From CAVRIA01 sp963721115 (GTDB taxonomy: Bacteria; Desulfobacterota; Binatia; HRBIN30; CADEER01), in assembly GCA_963721115.1 (NCBI GenBank), contig CAVRIA010000002.1, positions 1-64,000 on the forward strand: a DNA stretch of 64,000 nt, given 5' to 3'. The notes beneath the pieces are model-generated. The model saw only the letters and a program-made list of their open reading frames with translations. It did not search any database and was not told the origin of the DNA. Both the position numbers and the translations under genes were made by a program. Shown in pieces: positions 1 through 8,567 of the stretch (its first letter is position 1; every line of letters starts with the position of its first letter).

Positions 1-100
1 GAGCCCCGATCTCACCGAGGCCAGAGAGCTGCTCGCGCAGCTGCCGACGGCGGCAACCCCCGACGCGGTGCGTTCGCGCCGGCGCCGTCTCGAACGGTAG
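1..100 (+). CDS. 3' end of an unidentified CDS
   Basis: One frame is open from base 2 to a TAG at 98-100, giving about 32 residues that end in an arginine-rich tail (RSRRRRLER). No domain can be recognised from this tail and the start lies outside the window. The following 234 bases up to the next gene show nothing else. Confidence 0.4.
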   Translation, partial: SPDLTEARELLAQLPTAATPDAVRSRRRRLER

Positions 101-334
101 TCTGCATTTCTCGTAGCCTGCCTTCGTCCACCTTCCGGTCCGTGCCCGCGCGGCTCGATTTCCGCAAACTTACCGAGAATCTTCAGGACACCGGGGCGGA
201 CTCCTGCCAAGCTACCCCGTGTGAAAACAGCGGTACCGAGGAGGCGCCGCGTCAAGATCATCGCGCACGGTTGCATACCGTCCCAGTCTGCGCGGCGATC
301 GAGTGAACAACCTCGAGCAGGGAAGGGAGCATTC

Positions 335-1312
335 ATGGTGCGCCATTGCGAAAGGGTCATCCCAGCATTGAGCCTGGCTCGCCGCGTCGTGGCTGGCGAA
401 ACCGGCGAGCGCAGCCCAGCGCCAGTCAGGTCATGACCGATGCCGGCTGTCGGCAGACGCCCAGCAGCACGTCATGAACGGCGAGTCCACACCGGCGACA
501 TGCCGGCGGCATCCGACAAGGACCTCTCCGTCGCCATCGCCTTCCTGGTCAAGACTCGCCCGACGATCTCGTGAAGCAGATCAGGCCGGCGATCTGATCT
601 CCGCCGATTCGCAGATAAGAAGTACGGCAGGTTCAGCGGTGCGGGAGTCTGGCTGACATCGCCGCGTTGCAGATCACCGACGGCGTGGCGAAGGGGTACG
701 CGAACGCCCGGGCCGGATCCGCGCTGAACCTAGCAGCGGCGAGACGCCGCCTTCGGTGCGCTGCAGGGCGCGCCCGGCAAGCCGTTCAGCAACAGCTGCA
801 GCAGATGTTCTGGCTCGCTTCCAGGCCTACCACAGCTCCGGCCTTGCCGGATCGCTCTACGACGCGGAGCGGGAGCCGTCGGACCCTGCCGCGGCCTGCG
901 CAGGCGGCCAGGCAGCCAAGGGGCTGCAGAAACACCTGCCGACGTTTCAGGCGGCGCTGCTCGGCTCTCCGCAGCGACCCTGCCCGGGATGCAGCAGAAC
1001 TTCTACTGGACGAGCGACCAGATCGACGGCAAGCCGACCTACGCGCTGACGCACGTGCTTTCGGCGAGCGACGGCCCGGCCCGTGCCGTCGTGCAGCGCC
1101 AGTACTACGTCAGCACCGGCTACAACTGCGAGCAGGCCGTCGCCGGGTTCCTCCCCGTGCAGGAGGGAACCATCGTCGTCTACAGCGACCATACGTTCAC
1201 CGATCAGGTCGCCGGCTTCGGCGGCTCGATGAAGCGAAACATCGGACGCCGCATGATGGCGACCAAGCTCAAGCAACTCTTCGAGGCCGGACGCGCCATG
1301 GTCACGCACTGA
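335..1312 (+). pseudogene. Broken gene for an exported protein of unknown function
   Basis: ATG 335 follows a good ribosome site (GGAAGGGAG at 321-329) and begins a hydrophobic, signal-peptide-like stretch (MVRHCERVIPALSLA). The coherent protein is then spread over all three frames. Recognisable segments are DMPAASDKDLSVAIAFLVKT (frame near 500), LQITDGVAKGYANARAGSA (near 670-730), AAKGLQKHLPTFQAALLG (near 915) and a clean C-terminal 107 residues from 989 to 1312 (NFYWTSDQIDGKPTYALTHV and onward). Removing about six single-base indels would give roughly 325 residues. The indel density is higher than in the other split genes, so true decay is possible here. No family was recognised. It has no obvious operon partner. 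Confidence 0.55.
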
Positions 1313-1336
1313 CGCCCGCAAACCCCAACGACGGGC

Positions 1337-1421
1337 AGTGGAATCCCGCTTGAAAATTGCGGGAATGACGGATTCTGGCCCGGACCGTCATACCGGCAGT
1401 CCTTCAGCCGGCATCCAGAGG
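1337..1421. repeat. Imperfect palindromic intergenic repeat
   Basis: The left arm carries GGAATCCCGC and GCGGGAATGACGG. The right arm starts CCGTCATACCGG and ends GGCATCCAG. This is a degraded form of the common bacterial GGAATCCCGC...GCGGGAATGACGG inverted repeat, lying between the broken gene and the next small gene. Confidence 0.5.
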
Positions 1422-1428
1422 GCGGGGA

Positions 1429-1791
1429 GTGGATCCGGATGCGAACGCCCGGGACGGCGGCGCAGATATTTCCGGAAATTTGCCGGGAACCTTCGACTGC
1501 GATGCCGAGTTCAGTCAACCTGTCGGTTGTGACACATCCAACTGCCCCTGGAGAGGGAGGGGACGGCGTCGACACCAAAAGCCCATTCCAGAATTGCCGG
1601 CGTGGAAAGCGTTCGTCGTGCAGTTCAGCCGCGAGGCGAACACGCAAGCAGGAGACTTCTCGGGGCGCGTCGAACACCTCAGCTCGGGGCGCCGCGGGCG
1701 TTTCAGCTCGAGGGAGGAGTTGCTCGCGATCCTGGCGAAGCTGCTCGATGAGATCGGGGCCGTGCCCGATGTGGAGGGATCCGGGAAGTGA
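1429..1791 (+). CDS. Small conserved-looking protein of unknown function
   Basis: The open frame gives 120 residues, but only the part from about residue 50 looks protein-like: LPAWKAFVVQFSREA, then FSGRVEHLSSGRRGRFSS and a helix EELLAILAKLLDEIG. The N-terminal 45 residues overlap the flanking repeat and are probably untranslated or out of frame, so the start is uncertain. The WKAFVVQF and GRVEHLSSG-F-S-EELL motifs recur, as far as I recall, in small hypothetical proteins of proteobacterial genomes; no function is known to me. The stop overlaps the GTG start of the next gene (GTGA at 1788-1791), which suggests translational coupling. Confidence 0.5.
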   Translation: MDPDANARDGGADISGNLPGTFDCDAEFSQPVGCDTSNCPWRGRGRRRHQKPIPELPAWKAFVVQFSREANTQAGDFSGRVEHLSSGRRGRFSSREELLAILAKLLDEIGAVPDVEGSGK

Positions 1792-2270
1792 AATCGGCAT
1801 GCAGAGGACGAAGGCTGATCGCAATTGTCGCTGCGATCCTGATGAGCGCCGCGAGCGCGTTCGCCCAGAACCTGTTCGTCTACCCGCAGAAGGGCCAGAG
1901 CAAGCAGCAGCAGGAGAAGGACGAGTTCGAATGCCACAAGTGGGCCAAGGACAAGACCGGCTTCGATCCCATGGCCCAGCCGAGCTCGCCTGCAGGCGCG
2001 GCGCCCGCCCCCAAGGGTGGCGCGTTGAGAGGAGCGGCAAAGGGTGCCGCTGTGGGTGCCATCGGCGGCGCGATCGCCGGTGACGCCGGGAAGGGCGCGG
2101 CGATCGGCGCGGGTGTCGGCGGTGCCGGGGGCGCCCTGCGCCAGCGCGGCCAGGTCCGGCAGCAGCAGCAGGCGCAACAGGCCGAGGCCTCGGCGCAGAA
2201 CGCCCAGCGAAGCCAGTACCAGCGCGCCTACAGCGCCTGCCTGGAGGGGCGAGGGTACACGGTGAAGTGA
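1788..2270 (+). CDS. Exported glycine-zipper (YMGG-like) protein
   Basis: This 160-residue protein starts at GTG 1788 and has a Sec signal peptide (hydrophobic core LIAIVAAILMSAASA, then FAQ). A mature part carries a conserved Cys in DEFECHKWAKDKTGFDP. Residues ~82-120 form a glycine zipper (KGAAVGAIGGAIAGDAGKG, AIGAGVGGAGGA). A Gln-rich linker and a second Cys in AYSACLEGRGYTVK follow. The architecture matches the YMGG-like glycine-zipper family of envelope proteins, which associate with or insert into membranes; the exact role is unknown. It overlaps the preceding small gene by 4 bases and precedes the Mla operon. Confidence 0.75.
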   Translation: MKSACRGRRLIAIVAAILMSAASAFAQNLFVYPQKGQSKQQQEKDEFECHKWAKDKTGFDPMAQPSSPAGAAPAPKGGALRGAAKGAAVGAIGGAIAGDAGKGAAIGAGVGGAGGALRQRGQVRQQQQAQQAEASAQNAQRSQYQRAYSACLEGRGYTVK

Positions 2271-2352
2271 CTCGGCGCATCAGACAGCCGAAGATCGCTG
2301 GCGGGAATGAGTCGTCATTGACCGCGAATCGGAGTGGCGGTAGCGAAGGGCC

Positions 2353-3484
2353 GTGAGCGGCAGCGAGCGCAACGAAGTCACTTTCTCCACGACGCCCGAC
2401 GAGGGCCTCGTTGTCCGCATTGCGGGTGACTGGCGCCTGAGGGGCCACCTGCCGACGACGGCCGAGGCGGACCGGCACGTCGCCGCGCACCCGCGACGGG
2501 TCGCCTTCGACACCTCGGCGCTCGGCCCTGGGACAGCAGCCTGTTGACCTTCCTCGGCAAGGTCATCGCCTCGTGCGCCGAGCAGCAGATCGAGGTCGAT
2601 CGTTCGGGCCTGCCGACCGGCGTGCAGCGCCTGCTGGCGCTCGCCGAAGCAGTGCCGGAGCGCAAGGGCGCACGTGTCGGGGAAGTCGACGAATCCGCCC
2701 TCGAGCGCATCGGACGCGCCACCCTGTCGACCACCGAGTCGCTGGGCGAGTTCGTCGCCTTCATCGGCTCGGCCGCCATCGCCACGGCGCGCCTGCTCGT
2801 CGGCCGGGCGCGCTACCGCCGCTCCGACCTGTTGGTGTTCATCCAGCAGGCCGGCGCCGAGGCGCTGCCGATCGTCACGCTCATCAGCTTCCTGGTCGGC
2901 CTGATTCTCGCCTTCGTCGGCGCCATGCAGCTCCAGCAGTTCGGCGCGTCGATCTACGTCGCCAACCTCGTCGGCATCGCCATGGTGCGCGAGATGGGCG
3001 CGATGATGACCGGCATCGTCATGGCCGGGCGCACGGGCGCATCGTACGCGGCGCAGCTCGGCAGCATGAAGGTCACTCAGGAAATCGACGCCCTGGCGAC
3101 GATGGGCATCTCGCCGCTGGAGTTCCTCGTGCTGCCGCGGATGCTGGCGCTCTTCCTGATGATGCCGCTGCTCTGCCTGTACTCGGACTTCGTCGGCATG
3201 CTCGGCGGCGCCGCGGTCGGCGTCGGCATGCTGCATCTGCAGCCGATCACCTACTACCAGCAGACGGCGTCGGCCGTGACGCTCGGCGCCGTCGCCGGCG
3301 GCGTCTTCAAGGCCTCGGTCTACGGCGTGCTGATCGCCCTCTCGGGCTGCCTGCGCGGAATGCAGTGCGGCAACAGCTCGTCGGCGGTCGGCGAGGCGAC
3401 CACCTCGGCGGTGGTGACGAGCATCGTGCTCATCATCAGCGCCTGCGGCCTGTTCGCGGTGGTCTTCTACTGTTGGGAATCTGA
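2353..3484 (+). CDS. mlaE: STAS-MlaE lipid ABC transporter permease (frameshifted)
   Basis: This is the inner-membrane permease of an Mla-type phospholipid transporter. A STAS-like N-terminal part (GTG 2353, ~55 residues) continues after a lost base near 2532: the sequence reads GPGTAAC-stop, but one added base restores GPWDSSLLTFLGK. The MlaE domain follows with five or six membrane segments and the conserved GAMQLQQFGA, VREMGAMMTGIVMAGRTGAS and QEIDALATMGI motifs. A second lost base near 3477 fuses the frame to the downstream ATPase; adding one G at TGTTGGGAATCTGA gives the expected ending CWGI-stop at 3484. Restored length is about 377 residues, normal for STAS-MlaE proteins. It is the first gene of an mlaE-F-D-lipoprotein operon. 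Confidence 0.85.
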
Positions 3485-3491
3485 GAAGAAC

Positions 3492-4322
3492 GTGACCAGT
3501 GACCCGCACATCACGGTCCGCGACCTCACCATGGCGTACGGCAGCTTCGTGCTGATGCGCGATCTGAGCTTCACCGTCAAGCGCGGCGACATGTTCATCA
3601 TCATGGGCGGCAGCGGCTGCGGGAAGAGCACGTTGCTGCGGCATCTCATCGGGCTGAACGAGCCGGCCAAGGGCGAGATCCTGTACGGGGCGGAGAGCTT
3701 CACCAAGGCCGAGCCCGAGCGCCGCCAGCGCATGCTGCGCCGCTTCGGCGTCCTCTACCAGAGCGGCGCGCTGTGGAGCTCGATGACCCTGGCCGAGAAC
3801 ATCGGCTTGCCGCTCGGCGAGTACACCGCGCTGTCACCGTCGGAGATTCGAGAGATCGCCTCGCTCAAGCTGGCCCTGGTCGGGCTGAAGGGGTTCGAGG
3901 ACTTCTACCCGTCGCAGATCAGCGGCGGCATGCAGAAGCGCGCCGGGCTGGCGCGGGCGATGGCGCTCGACCCCGACATCCTCTTCTTCGACGAGCCGTC
4001 CGCCGGGCTCGATCCGATCAGCTCGCGCCTGCTCGACGAGCTCATCCTGGAGCTGCGCGCCAGCCTCGGCGCCACCATCGTCGTGGTCACGCACGAGCTG
4101 GCGAGCATCTTCACCATCGCCACCAACAGCGTCTACCTCGACGTCGAGACGCGCACGATGGGCGCGACCGGCGATCCGAAGTGGCTGCGCGACCATGCGG
4201 AGAATCCGCAGGTGAGGCGCTTCCTGCGGCGCGGAGCCGAGGAAGGGGAGGGAGCAGGACCATGGGTAAACGTTTCAGCCCGGCGGCGGTTGGGGCGTTC
4301 GTCGTCGGCGCCGTCATCCTGA
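3492..4322 (+). CDS. mlaF: Mla-type phospholipid ABC transporter ATPase
   Basis: This is the cytoplasmic ATPase that drives the MlaE permease. GTG 3492 follows GAGAAG and opens ITVRDLTMAYG. Visible motifs are Walker A GGSGCGKSTLLRHL, the Q-loop in YQSGALWSS, the signature QISGGMQKRAGLARAM, Walker B DILFFDEPSAGLDP and the H-loop VVTHELASI. These place it in the MlaF/Ttg2A group. In the sequence as given it is in frame with the upstream permease because of an apparent base loss near 3477. The last ~20 codons overlap the start of mlaD by 61 bases and look non-conserved, so a further indel near the end is possible. Confidence 0.88.
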   Translation: MTSDPHITVRDLTMAYGSFVLMRDLSFTVKRGDMFIIMGGSGCGKSTLLRHLIGLNEPAKGEILYGAESFTKAEPERRQRMLRRFGVLYQSGALWSSMTLAENIGLPLGEYTALSPSEIREIASLKLALVGLKGFEDFYPSQISGGMQKRAGLARAMALDPDILFFDEPSAGLDPISSRLLDELILELRASLGATIVVVTHELASIFTIATNSVYLDVETRTMGATGDPKWLRDHAENPQVRRFLRRGAEEGEGAGPWVNVSARRRLGRSSSAPSS

Positions 4323-5251
4323 CGGTGATCGCCGTCGTCGCCTTCGGCTCGGGGCGGTTCTTCCGCAAGACGTATACGTACGTCCTGTACTTCACCGGCG
4401 ACGTCAACGGCCTCGAGGTCGGGGCGCCGGTGAAGCTCAAGGGGGTACAGATCGGCTCGGTGTCCGCCGTCCGGCTCAACCTGAGCCAGGCGGCGGCCAT
4501 CGACAGCCCCGGGGAGTTGCGCATCCCCGTGCTGGTCGAGATCGATGCCGATCGCCTCGTCGCGATGGGGGCGAAGAAGATGCCGACCCGCGAGAACCTC
4601 CAGGCGTTGGTCGACCGCGGCCTGCGCGCCCAGCTCGCCATGCAGAGCTTCGTCACCGGGCTGCTGTACGTGAAGATGGACTTCTATCCGGAGACACCCA
4701 TCACCCTGGTGAACGATCCGACGGTGCCCTACCACGAGCTGCCGACGATCCCGACGCCGCTCGAAGAGGCGCAGGCGAAGGCGGCGAAGTTTCTGGCCAA
4801 GCTCGACGAGGCGGACATCACCGGCATGGTCACGTCGCTGCGCAGCGCGATCGACGGCCTGGACCGCATGCTCAACTCGCCGAACCTGAAGGAGACCCTG
4901 GAGTCGCTGCCGGGCGCCGTCGACGGAATCAAGGACGTGACCGTCGATGCGCGAACGGCGCTCGACAGCATCCGCAAGCTTTCCGACAACCTCGATTCCA
5001 ATCTGGGCGGGCTCAGCAGCAACGTGCGGGCGACGACGGCCGACGCTCGTGAAGCGCTGCGCGCCGCCACCGCCACCCTGGAGCAGATCCAGGCCGTGCT
5101 CAAACCGGACGCGCCACTCCTCTACTCCGTGAATCGCTCGCTGACGGACCTGTCCGCCGCGGCGCGGGCCATCCGGCGGGCTTCGGAGGAGCTGGAGCGC
5201 GACCCGTCGGTGCTGCTGCGCGGCAAGGGTCCCGTGGAGGACAAGAAATGA
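4262..5251 (+). CDS. mlaD: MlaD/MCE-domain substrate-binding protein
   Basis: This 329-residue protein has an N-terminal membrane anchor (AAVGAFVVGAVILTVIAVVAF) and an MCE domain with the typical GLEVGAPVKLKGVQIGSV motif. A long helical C-terminal part contains SIRKLSDNLDSNLGGLSSN. MCE proteins form periplasmic rings that pass phospholipids between the inner membrane and partner proteins. The helical tail suggests the longer PqiB/LetB-like or mycobacterial-type MCE proteins rather than the short E. coli MlaD. ATG 4262 is preceded by GGAGGGAGCAGG. Its stop overlaps the next start (ATGA at 5248-5251). Confidence 0.9.
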   Translation: MGKRFSPAAVGAFVVGAVILTVIAVVAFGSGRFFRKTYTYVLYFTGDVNGLEVGAPVKLKGVQIGSVSAVRLNLSQAAAIDSPGELRIPVLVEIDADRLVAMGAKKMPTRENLQALVDRGLRAQLAMQSFVTGLLYVKMDFYPETPITLVNDPTVPYHELPTIPTPLEEAQAKAAKFLAKLDEADITGMVTSLRSAIDGLDRMLNSPNLKETLESLPGAVDGIKDVTVDARTALDSIRKLSDNLDSNLGGLSSNVRATTADAREALRAATATLEQIQAVLKPDAPLLYSVNRSLTDLSAAARAIRRASEELERDPSVLLRGKGPVEDKK

Positions 5252-5898
5252 CCAGGTACAGGCCTCCGATGGTTCCGCTGGCGATCGCTGTGCTGCTCAT
5301 CGCCGGCTGTAGCAGTCTCCTGGCACCCCGCCCCGATCGCACGCGATACTACGTGCTCTCGGCCGCACCGAGGGCTGCCGACGTGAGCGGCAGTGCGCCC
5401 GAAACCGACTTTACGGTCGGCCTCGGGCCGCTCGAGATTCCCGACTATCTGAACCGCAGCGAGCGCGCCGTGCGCCTCGGACCGAATCGGATGCGCTTTC
5501 ACGACAACGAGCGCTGGGCCGAAGCGCTCGACGCGAGCACCCTGCGCGTGCTGTTGCAGGACCTGGCGGCGCGGCTCGGGAATGCCCGGGTCATCGCACT
5601 GCCCACCCTCGTCTCGGCGCGGCGCACGTACGACGTTCCACTCCAGATTCTGAGGTTCGAGTCGACGGCAAACGGCGACGCCGGGCTGGAGGCGCGCTGG
5701 GGAATCAAGGACAGCGCCACCGACGAGATCCTCTTCAGCGGCGAGACGCACCTCGTCGAGCCCGCCGGCGGCACCGACACCGAGGCGGCAGTGGCGGCGC
5801 TGAGCCGCGTGCTCGACCGCTTCAGCGAACAGATCGCGACCGCGCTGACACGAGTGCGCGCGACACATCCGCCCCCGCCGGCCAAGGGCAGGTCGTAG
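5248..5898 (+). CDS. ABC-type transport auxiliary lipoprotein (PqiC/DUF330-like)
   Basis: This 216-residue lipoprotein has the signal AVLLIAGC, so the lipidated Cys is near residue 19, followed by RTRYYVLSAAP, the family's usual N-terminal strand. It then has VGLGPLEIPDYLNRSERAVR and a late acidic helix. PqiC-like proteins sit in the outer membrane as the acceptor end of MCE transporters. Its position directly after the MCE gene with an ATGA overlap supports that role. It is the last gene of the operon, and a MITE-like repeat follows. Confidence 0.8.
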   Translation: MTRYRPPMVPLAIAVLLIAGCSSLLAPRPDRTRYYVLSAAPRAADVSGSAPETDFTVGLGPLEIPDYLNRSERAVRLGPNRMRFHDNERWAEALDASTLRVLLQDLAARLGNARVIALPTLVSARRTYDVPLQILRFESTANGDAGLEARWGIKDSATDEILFSGETHLVEPAGGTDTEAAVAALSRVLDRFSEQIATALTRVRATHPPPPAKGRS

Positions 5899-5917
5899 CG
5901 GGGAATCAGCCTTGATC

Positions 5918-6094
5918 GGACAGAAATCCTCACCACGAAGAACACGAAGACCACGGAGGCACAAGAAACAGAAGGGAATAGACCGATCCAGATCTGAACC
6001 GCATCAGCGGTGACCTTCCATACGATCGGCTTTTCAAGCTCTTCTTCGTGCTCTTCGTCCTCTTCGCGTCCTTCGTGTTGAAATCTCTTGTCCG
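5918..6094. repeat. MITE-like inverted repeat with CGGACA ends
   Basis: The left end reads CGGACAGAAATCCTCACCAC and continues into GAAGAACACGAAGACC. The reverse complement of the right end reads CGGACAAGAGATTTCAACAC, followed by GAAGGACGCGAAGAGG. The imperfect terminal inverted repeats are about 35 bp long around a roughly 100-bp centre. CACGAAGAACACGAAG repeats are widespread in bacterial intergenic DNA. Confidence 0.6.
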
Positions 6095-6159
6095 ATCCGC
6101 CCCAATGTTTCGACCCCCGGCGATCGCTGTGATAGCAACGAAATCGACCGTCGAGATGG

Positions 6160-7194
6160 ATGGCGCTCTCGGCGCAGACGGAGATGGACGCGCGCGACGG
6201 ATTCATCGACCTGATCGGCAACACGCCGCTGGTGCGGCTGCGGCGCGCCTCGCGGGAGACCGGCTGCGAGATCCTCGGCAAGTGCGAGTTTCTCAACCCC
6301 GGCGGCTCGGTGAAGGACCGCGCCGCGCTCTACATCGTGCGCGACGCGGAGGCGCGCGGCGAGCTGCGCCCGGGCGGCGTGATCGTCGAGGGCACCGCCG
6401 GAAACACCGGTATCGGCCTCGCCCTGGTCGGCAACGCGCTCGGCTACCGCACGGTCATCGTCATGCCGGAGACGCAGAGCCAGGAGAAGAAGGACGCGCT
6501 GCGGCTGTGCGGCGCCGATCTGCGGTTGGTGCCGGCGGTGCCGTACAAGGACCCGGGCAACTACGTGCGCGTGTCGGGACGGCTGGCCGAGGAGCTGGCG
6601 GCGAGCGAGCCGAACGGCGCCGTCTGGGCCAACCAGTTCGACAACGTCGCCAACCGGCGCGCCCACTACGAGACGACCGGCCCGGAGATCTGGCAACAGA
6701 CCGGCGGCCGGGTCGACGCCTTCGTCGCCTCGGTCGGTACCGGCGGCACGTTGGCCGGAGTGGCGATGGCGCTGAAGGAGCGCAAGCCCGCCGTCCACGT
6801 GGTGCTCGCCGATCCGATGGGCTCGGCCCTCTACCACTACTACCGGCACGGCGAGCTGAAGGCGGAGGGCAATTCGATCACGGAGGGAATCGGACAGGGC
6901 CGCGTCACCCGCAACCTGGAGGGCGCGCCGATCGACGAGGCCCTGCAGGTGACCGACGAGGAGGCGCTGCCGATCATCTTCGACCTCCTGCAGCACGAGG
7001 CGCTGGTCGTCGGCGGCTCCACCGGCATCAACGTCGCCGGAGCGATCCAGGTCGCGCGGCGGCTCGGACCCGGCCACACCGTCGTCACCGTGCTCTGCGA
7101 CTACGGCACTCGCTACCAGAGCAAGCTGTTCAACCCGGAGTTCCTGCGCGCGAAGAACCTGCCGGTCCCGCCGTGGATGGGCAGTGATCAGTGA
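6160..7194 (+). CDS. cysK: Cysteine synthase (O-acetylserine sulfhydrylase)
   Basis: This 344-residue PLP enzyme forms cysteine from O-acetylserine and sulfide in the cytoplasm. The motif NPGGSVKDRAA holds the PLP lysine (Lys52), EGTAGNTG (77-84) is the substrate loop, and SVGTGGTLAG binds the PLP phosphate. The start may be ATG 6160 or the internal ATG 6184, which gives MDARDGFIDLIGNTPLVRL; the conserved sequence begins only at the latter. The C-terminal region GGSTGINVAGA fits the CysK/CysM group; which of the two cannot be decided by eye. Its 3' end overlaps the convergent desaturase gene by 65 bases. Confidence 0.9.
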   Translation: MALSAQTEMDARDGFIDLIGNTPLVRLRRASRETGCEILGKCEFLNPGGSVKDRAALYIVRDAEARGELRPGGVIVEGTAGNTGIGLALVGNALGYRTVIVMPETQSQEKKDALRLCGADLRLVPAVPYKDPGNYVRVSGRLAEELAASEPNGAVWANQFDNVANRRAHYETTGPEIWQQTGGRVDAFVASVGTGGTLAGVAMALKERKPAVHVVLADPMGSALYHYYRHGELKAEGNSITEGIGQGRVTRNLEGAPIDEALQVTDEEALPIIFDLLQHEALVVGGSTGINVAGAIQVARRLGPGHTVVTVLCDYGTRYQSKLFNPEFLRAKNLPVPPWMGSDQ

Positions 7195-8161
7195 TTGCTG
7201 ATCCCAGCACCGTCAGGTAGCCGTCGGCGACGCAGGCGTCGCGCAGCGCGCCGCGCTGGCGCAGCAGGCGATGCATGCGCGGCAGGTTGTAGTGCGGGAC
7301 GGTCATCAGAAGATGGTGCTCGAGGTGGTAGTTCACCCGGTTCGGCGCCAGCAGCAGGCGTTCCCACAAGCGCGCCCGCGTGGTGCGCGTGTTGCGCAGC
7401 GGATCGAGGTTGTCGGGCACCATGCCGTGCTCGGCGATCGAGCGCAGGCGCGCCGCCAGGCGGTACGTGGTGAGCCAAGCCGCCACCCACAGGAGATACA
7501 GCGCCGGATGGCCGGCCAGCGCCAGGAGGCCGAGAAGCACGCCGTTGGTGATCGCCACCGGCGCGATCTTGCGCCAGCCGACGTCGCTGCGCTCGCCGCC
7601 GCTCATCCCCAGCTCGCGGTGCGTGCGCTTGCCGGCGAGGCCGAGATCGCGCGCGAAGACCGCCTTGGCCTGCTTCCATCCGGTCTGGCCGGAGAGGTCG
7701 CGCCAGACCTTGCGGCGGAAGCCGGCGCGCGTGACCGGGAACGGCGCCGCCAGGCCGAGGTCGGGATCGTCGGGGGTGCCCGTCTTCGCGTGGTGCACGA
7801 GGTGATAGGCGCGGTACGGCTCGACGTCGGCCCAGATCGGGTATGCAGCCAGCCAGTTGCCCACCCAGTCGTTGAGCACCCGGCTCCGGAACAGCGTCCG
7901 GTGCGCCGCCTCGTGCATGACGATCCCGAGGCCGAGCTGGCGGGCGCCGATGACGAGCACAGCCGCCACAACCGTCAGCGGGTTCGGCCTCCACGCCACC
8001 AACCCCATGGCGGCGAAGATCAGGATCCAGTTGGTGGCGATGCTCATCCAGGCGCGGGCGGGATCGAGCTGCAACAGCTGCTTTCGCTCCTGGACCGAGA
8101 GGACGTCCTTCCACGAAGGCGCGGCGGCGGATTCGGCTCCTGCCATTGCGGCGTCGTTCAT
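7130..8161 (-). CDS. Membrane fatty-acid desaturase
   Basis: This 343-residue integral membrane di-iron desaturase or hydroxylase has three histidine boxes: HEAAH (83-87), HLVHH (120-124) and HLEHH (near 288). Hydrophobic pairs flank them (IATNWILIFAAMGLV, LTVVAAVLVIGA and a later pair near 210-240). These boxes bind the di-iron centre in the FA_desaturase superfamily. Substrates in this family range from acyl lipids to carotenoids, and the sequence alone does not decide between them. The last 30 residues (from about GSAITDHCP) overlap the cysK 3' end and look non-conserved, so the true stop may have been lost. Confidence 0.85.
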   Translation of the reverse strand: MNDAAMAGAESAAAPSWKDVLSVQERKQLLQLDPARAWMSIATNWILIFAAMGLVAWRPNPLTVVAAVLVIGARQLGLGIVMHEAAHRTLFRSRVLNDWVGNWLAAYPIWADVEPYRAYHLVHHAKTGTPDDPDLGLAAPFPVTRAGFRRKVWRDLSGQTGWKQAKAVFARDLGLAGKRTHRELGMSGGERSDVGWRKIAPVAITNGVLLGLLALAGHPALYLLWVAAWLTTYRLAARLRSIAEHGMVPDNLDPLRNTRTTRARLWERLLLAPNRVNYHLEHHLLMTVPHYNLPRMHRLLRQRGALRDACVADGYLTVLGSAITDHCPSTAGPAGSSRAGTPG

Positions 8162-8256
8162 TCGCTTCCCCGGACACGATCTTCGCCGAAGTCGCCCGCC
8201 TTGGCAATCCGCAAAGGGGAGCCGACCCCCACGTCGCCCCCTCCGCCCACCCCCAC

Positions 8257-8292
8257 CCGCTCACCGGCCTACCGGCTCACCGGCTGTCCCTC
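8257..8292. repeat. ACCGG short tandem repeat
   Basis: CTCACCGGC and CTACCGGCT units occur in a row. The same unit is found at 17606-17640 and 27616-27655. Confidence 0.5.
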
Positions 8293-8425
8293 CTTGCACA
8301 GCAGGCCGCACCGATAGCATAGGAAAGCCGCCCAACCCCCGCCGGGATCGAATGTGTGGTTGTTTAACGTTCCGGAAGAACGTAGGATAAGCATTGTAAA
8401 AGTTTCAGGAAGCTCGCACTAATTT

Positions 8426-8455
8426 TTGTCGGAATGCGAAGTCCGGCAGGATATT
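8426..8455 (+). promoter_or_regulatory. Possible sigma70-type promoter
   Basis: TTGTCG (8426-8431) and GATATT (8450-8455) are separated by 18 bases, in an unusually AT-rich patch (8370-8470) of the 400-base gap before the gene at 8568. The match to consensus is moderate. Apart from this patch and the ACCGG repeat, the gap holds nothing recognisable. Confidence 0.35.
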
Positions 8456-8567
8456 GGCTAGTGTGCATCTCTCACGATCGGCATAAGGGCTCCTCCCCCT
8501 CGCACCGAAAACTCCTTGCTACATGCCTTGCGCCTCGTTCCGGCGTGATGGAGAGGAGCGAACGGCT

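Noticed and set aside
947..2490. Minus-strand frames of 124-428 codons opposite the first genes
   Set aside because: No motifs, Arg/Pro-rich composition, and they overlap supported plus-strand genes.
2353..4322. Programmed frameshifting in mlaE
   Set aside because: No slippery heptamer or downstream pseudoknot is evident. Similar slips occur in many unrelated genes of the window, so indel error is the simpler view.
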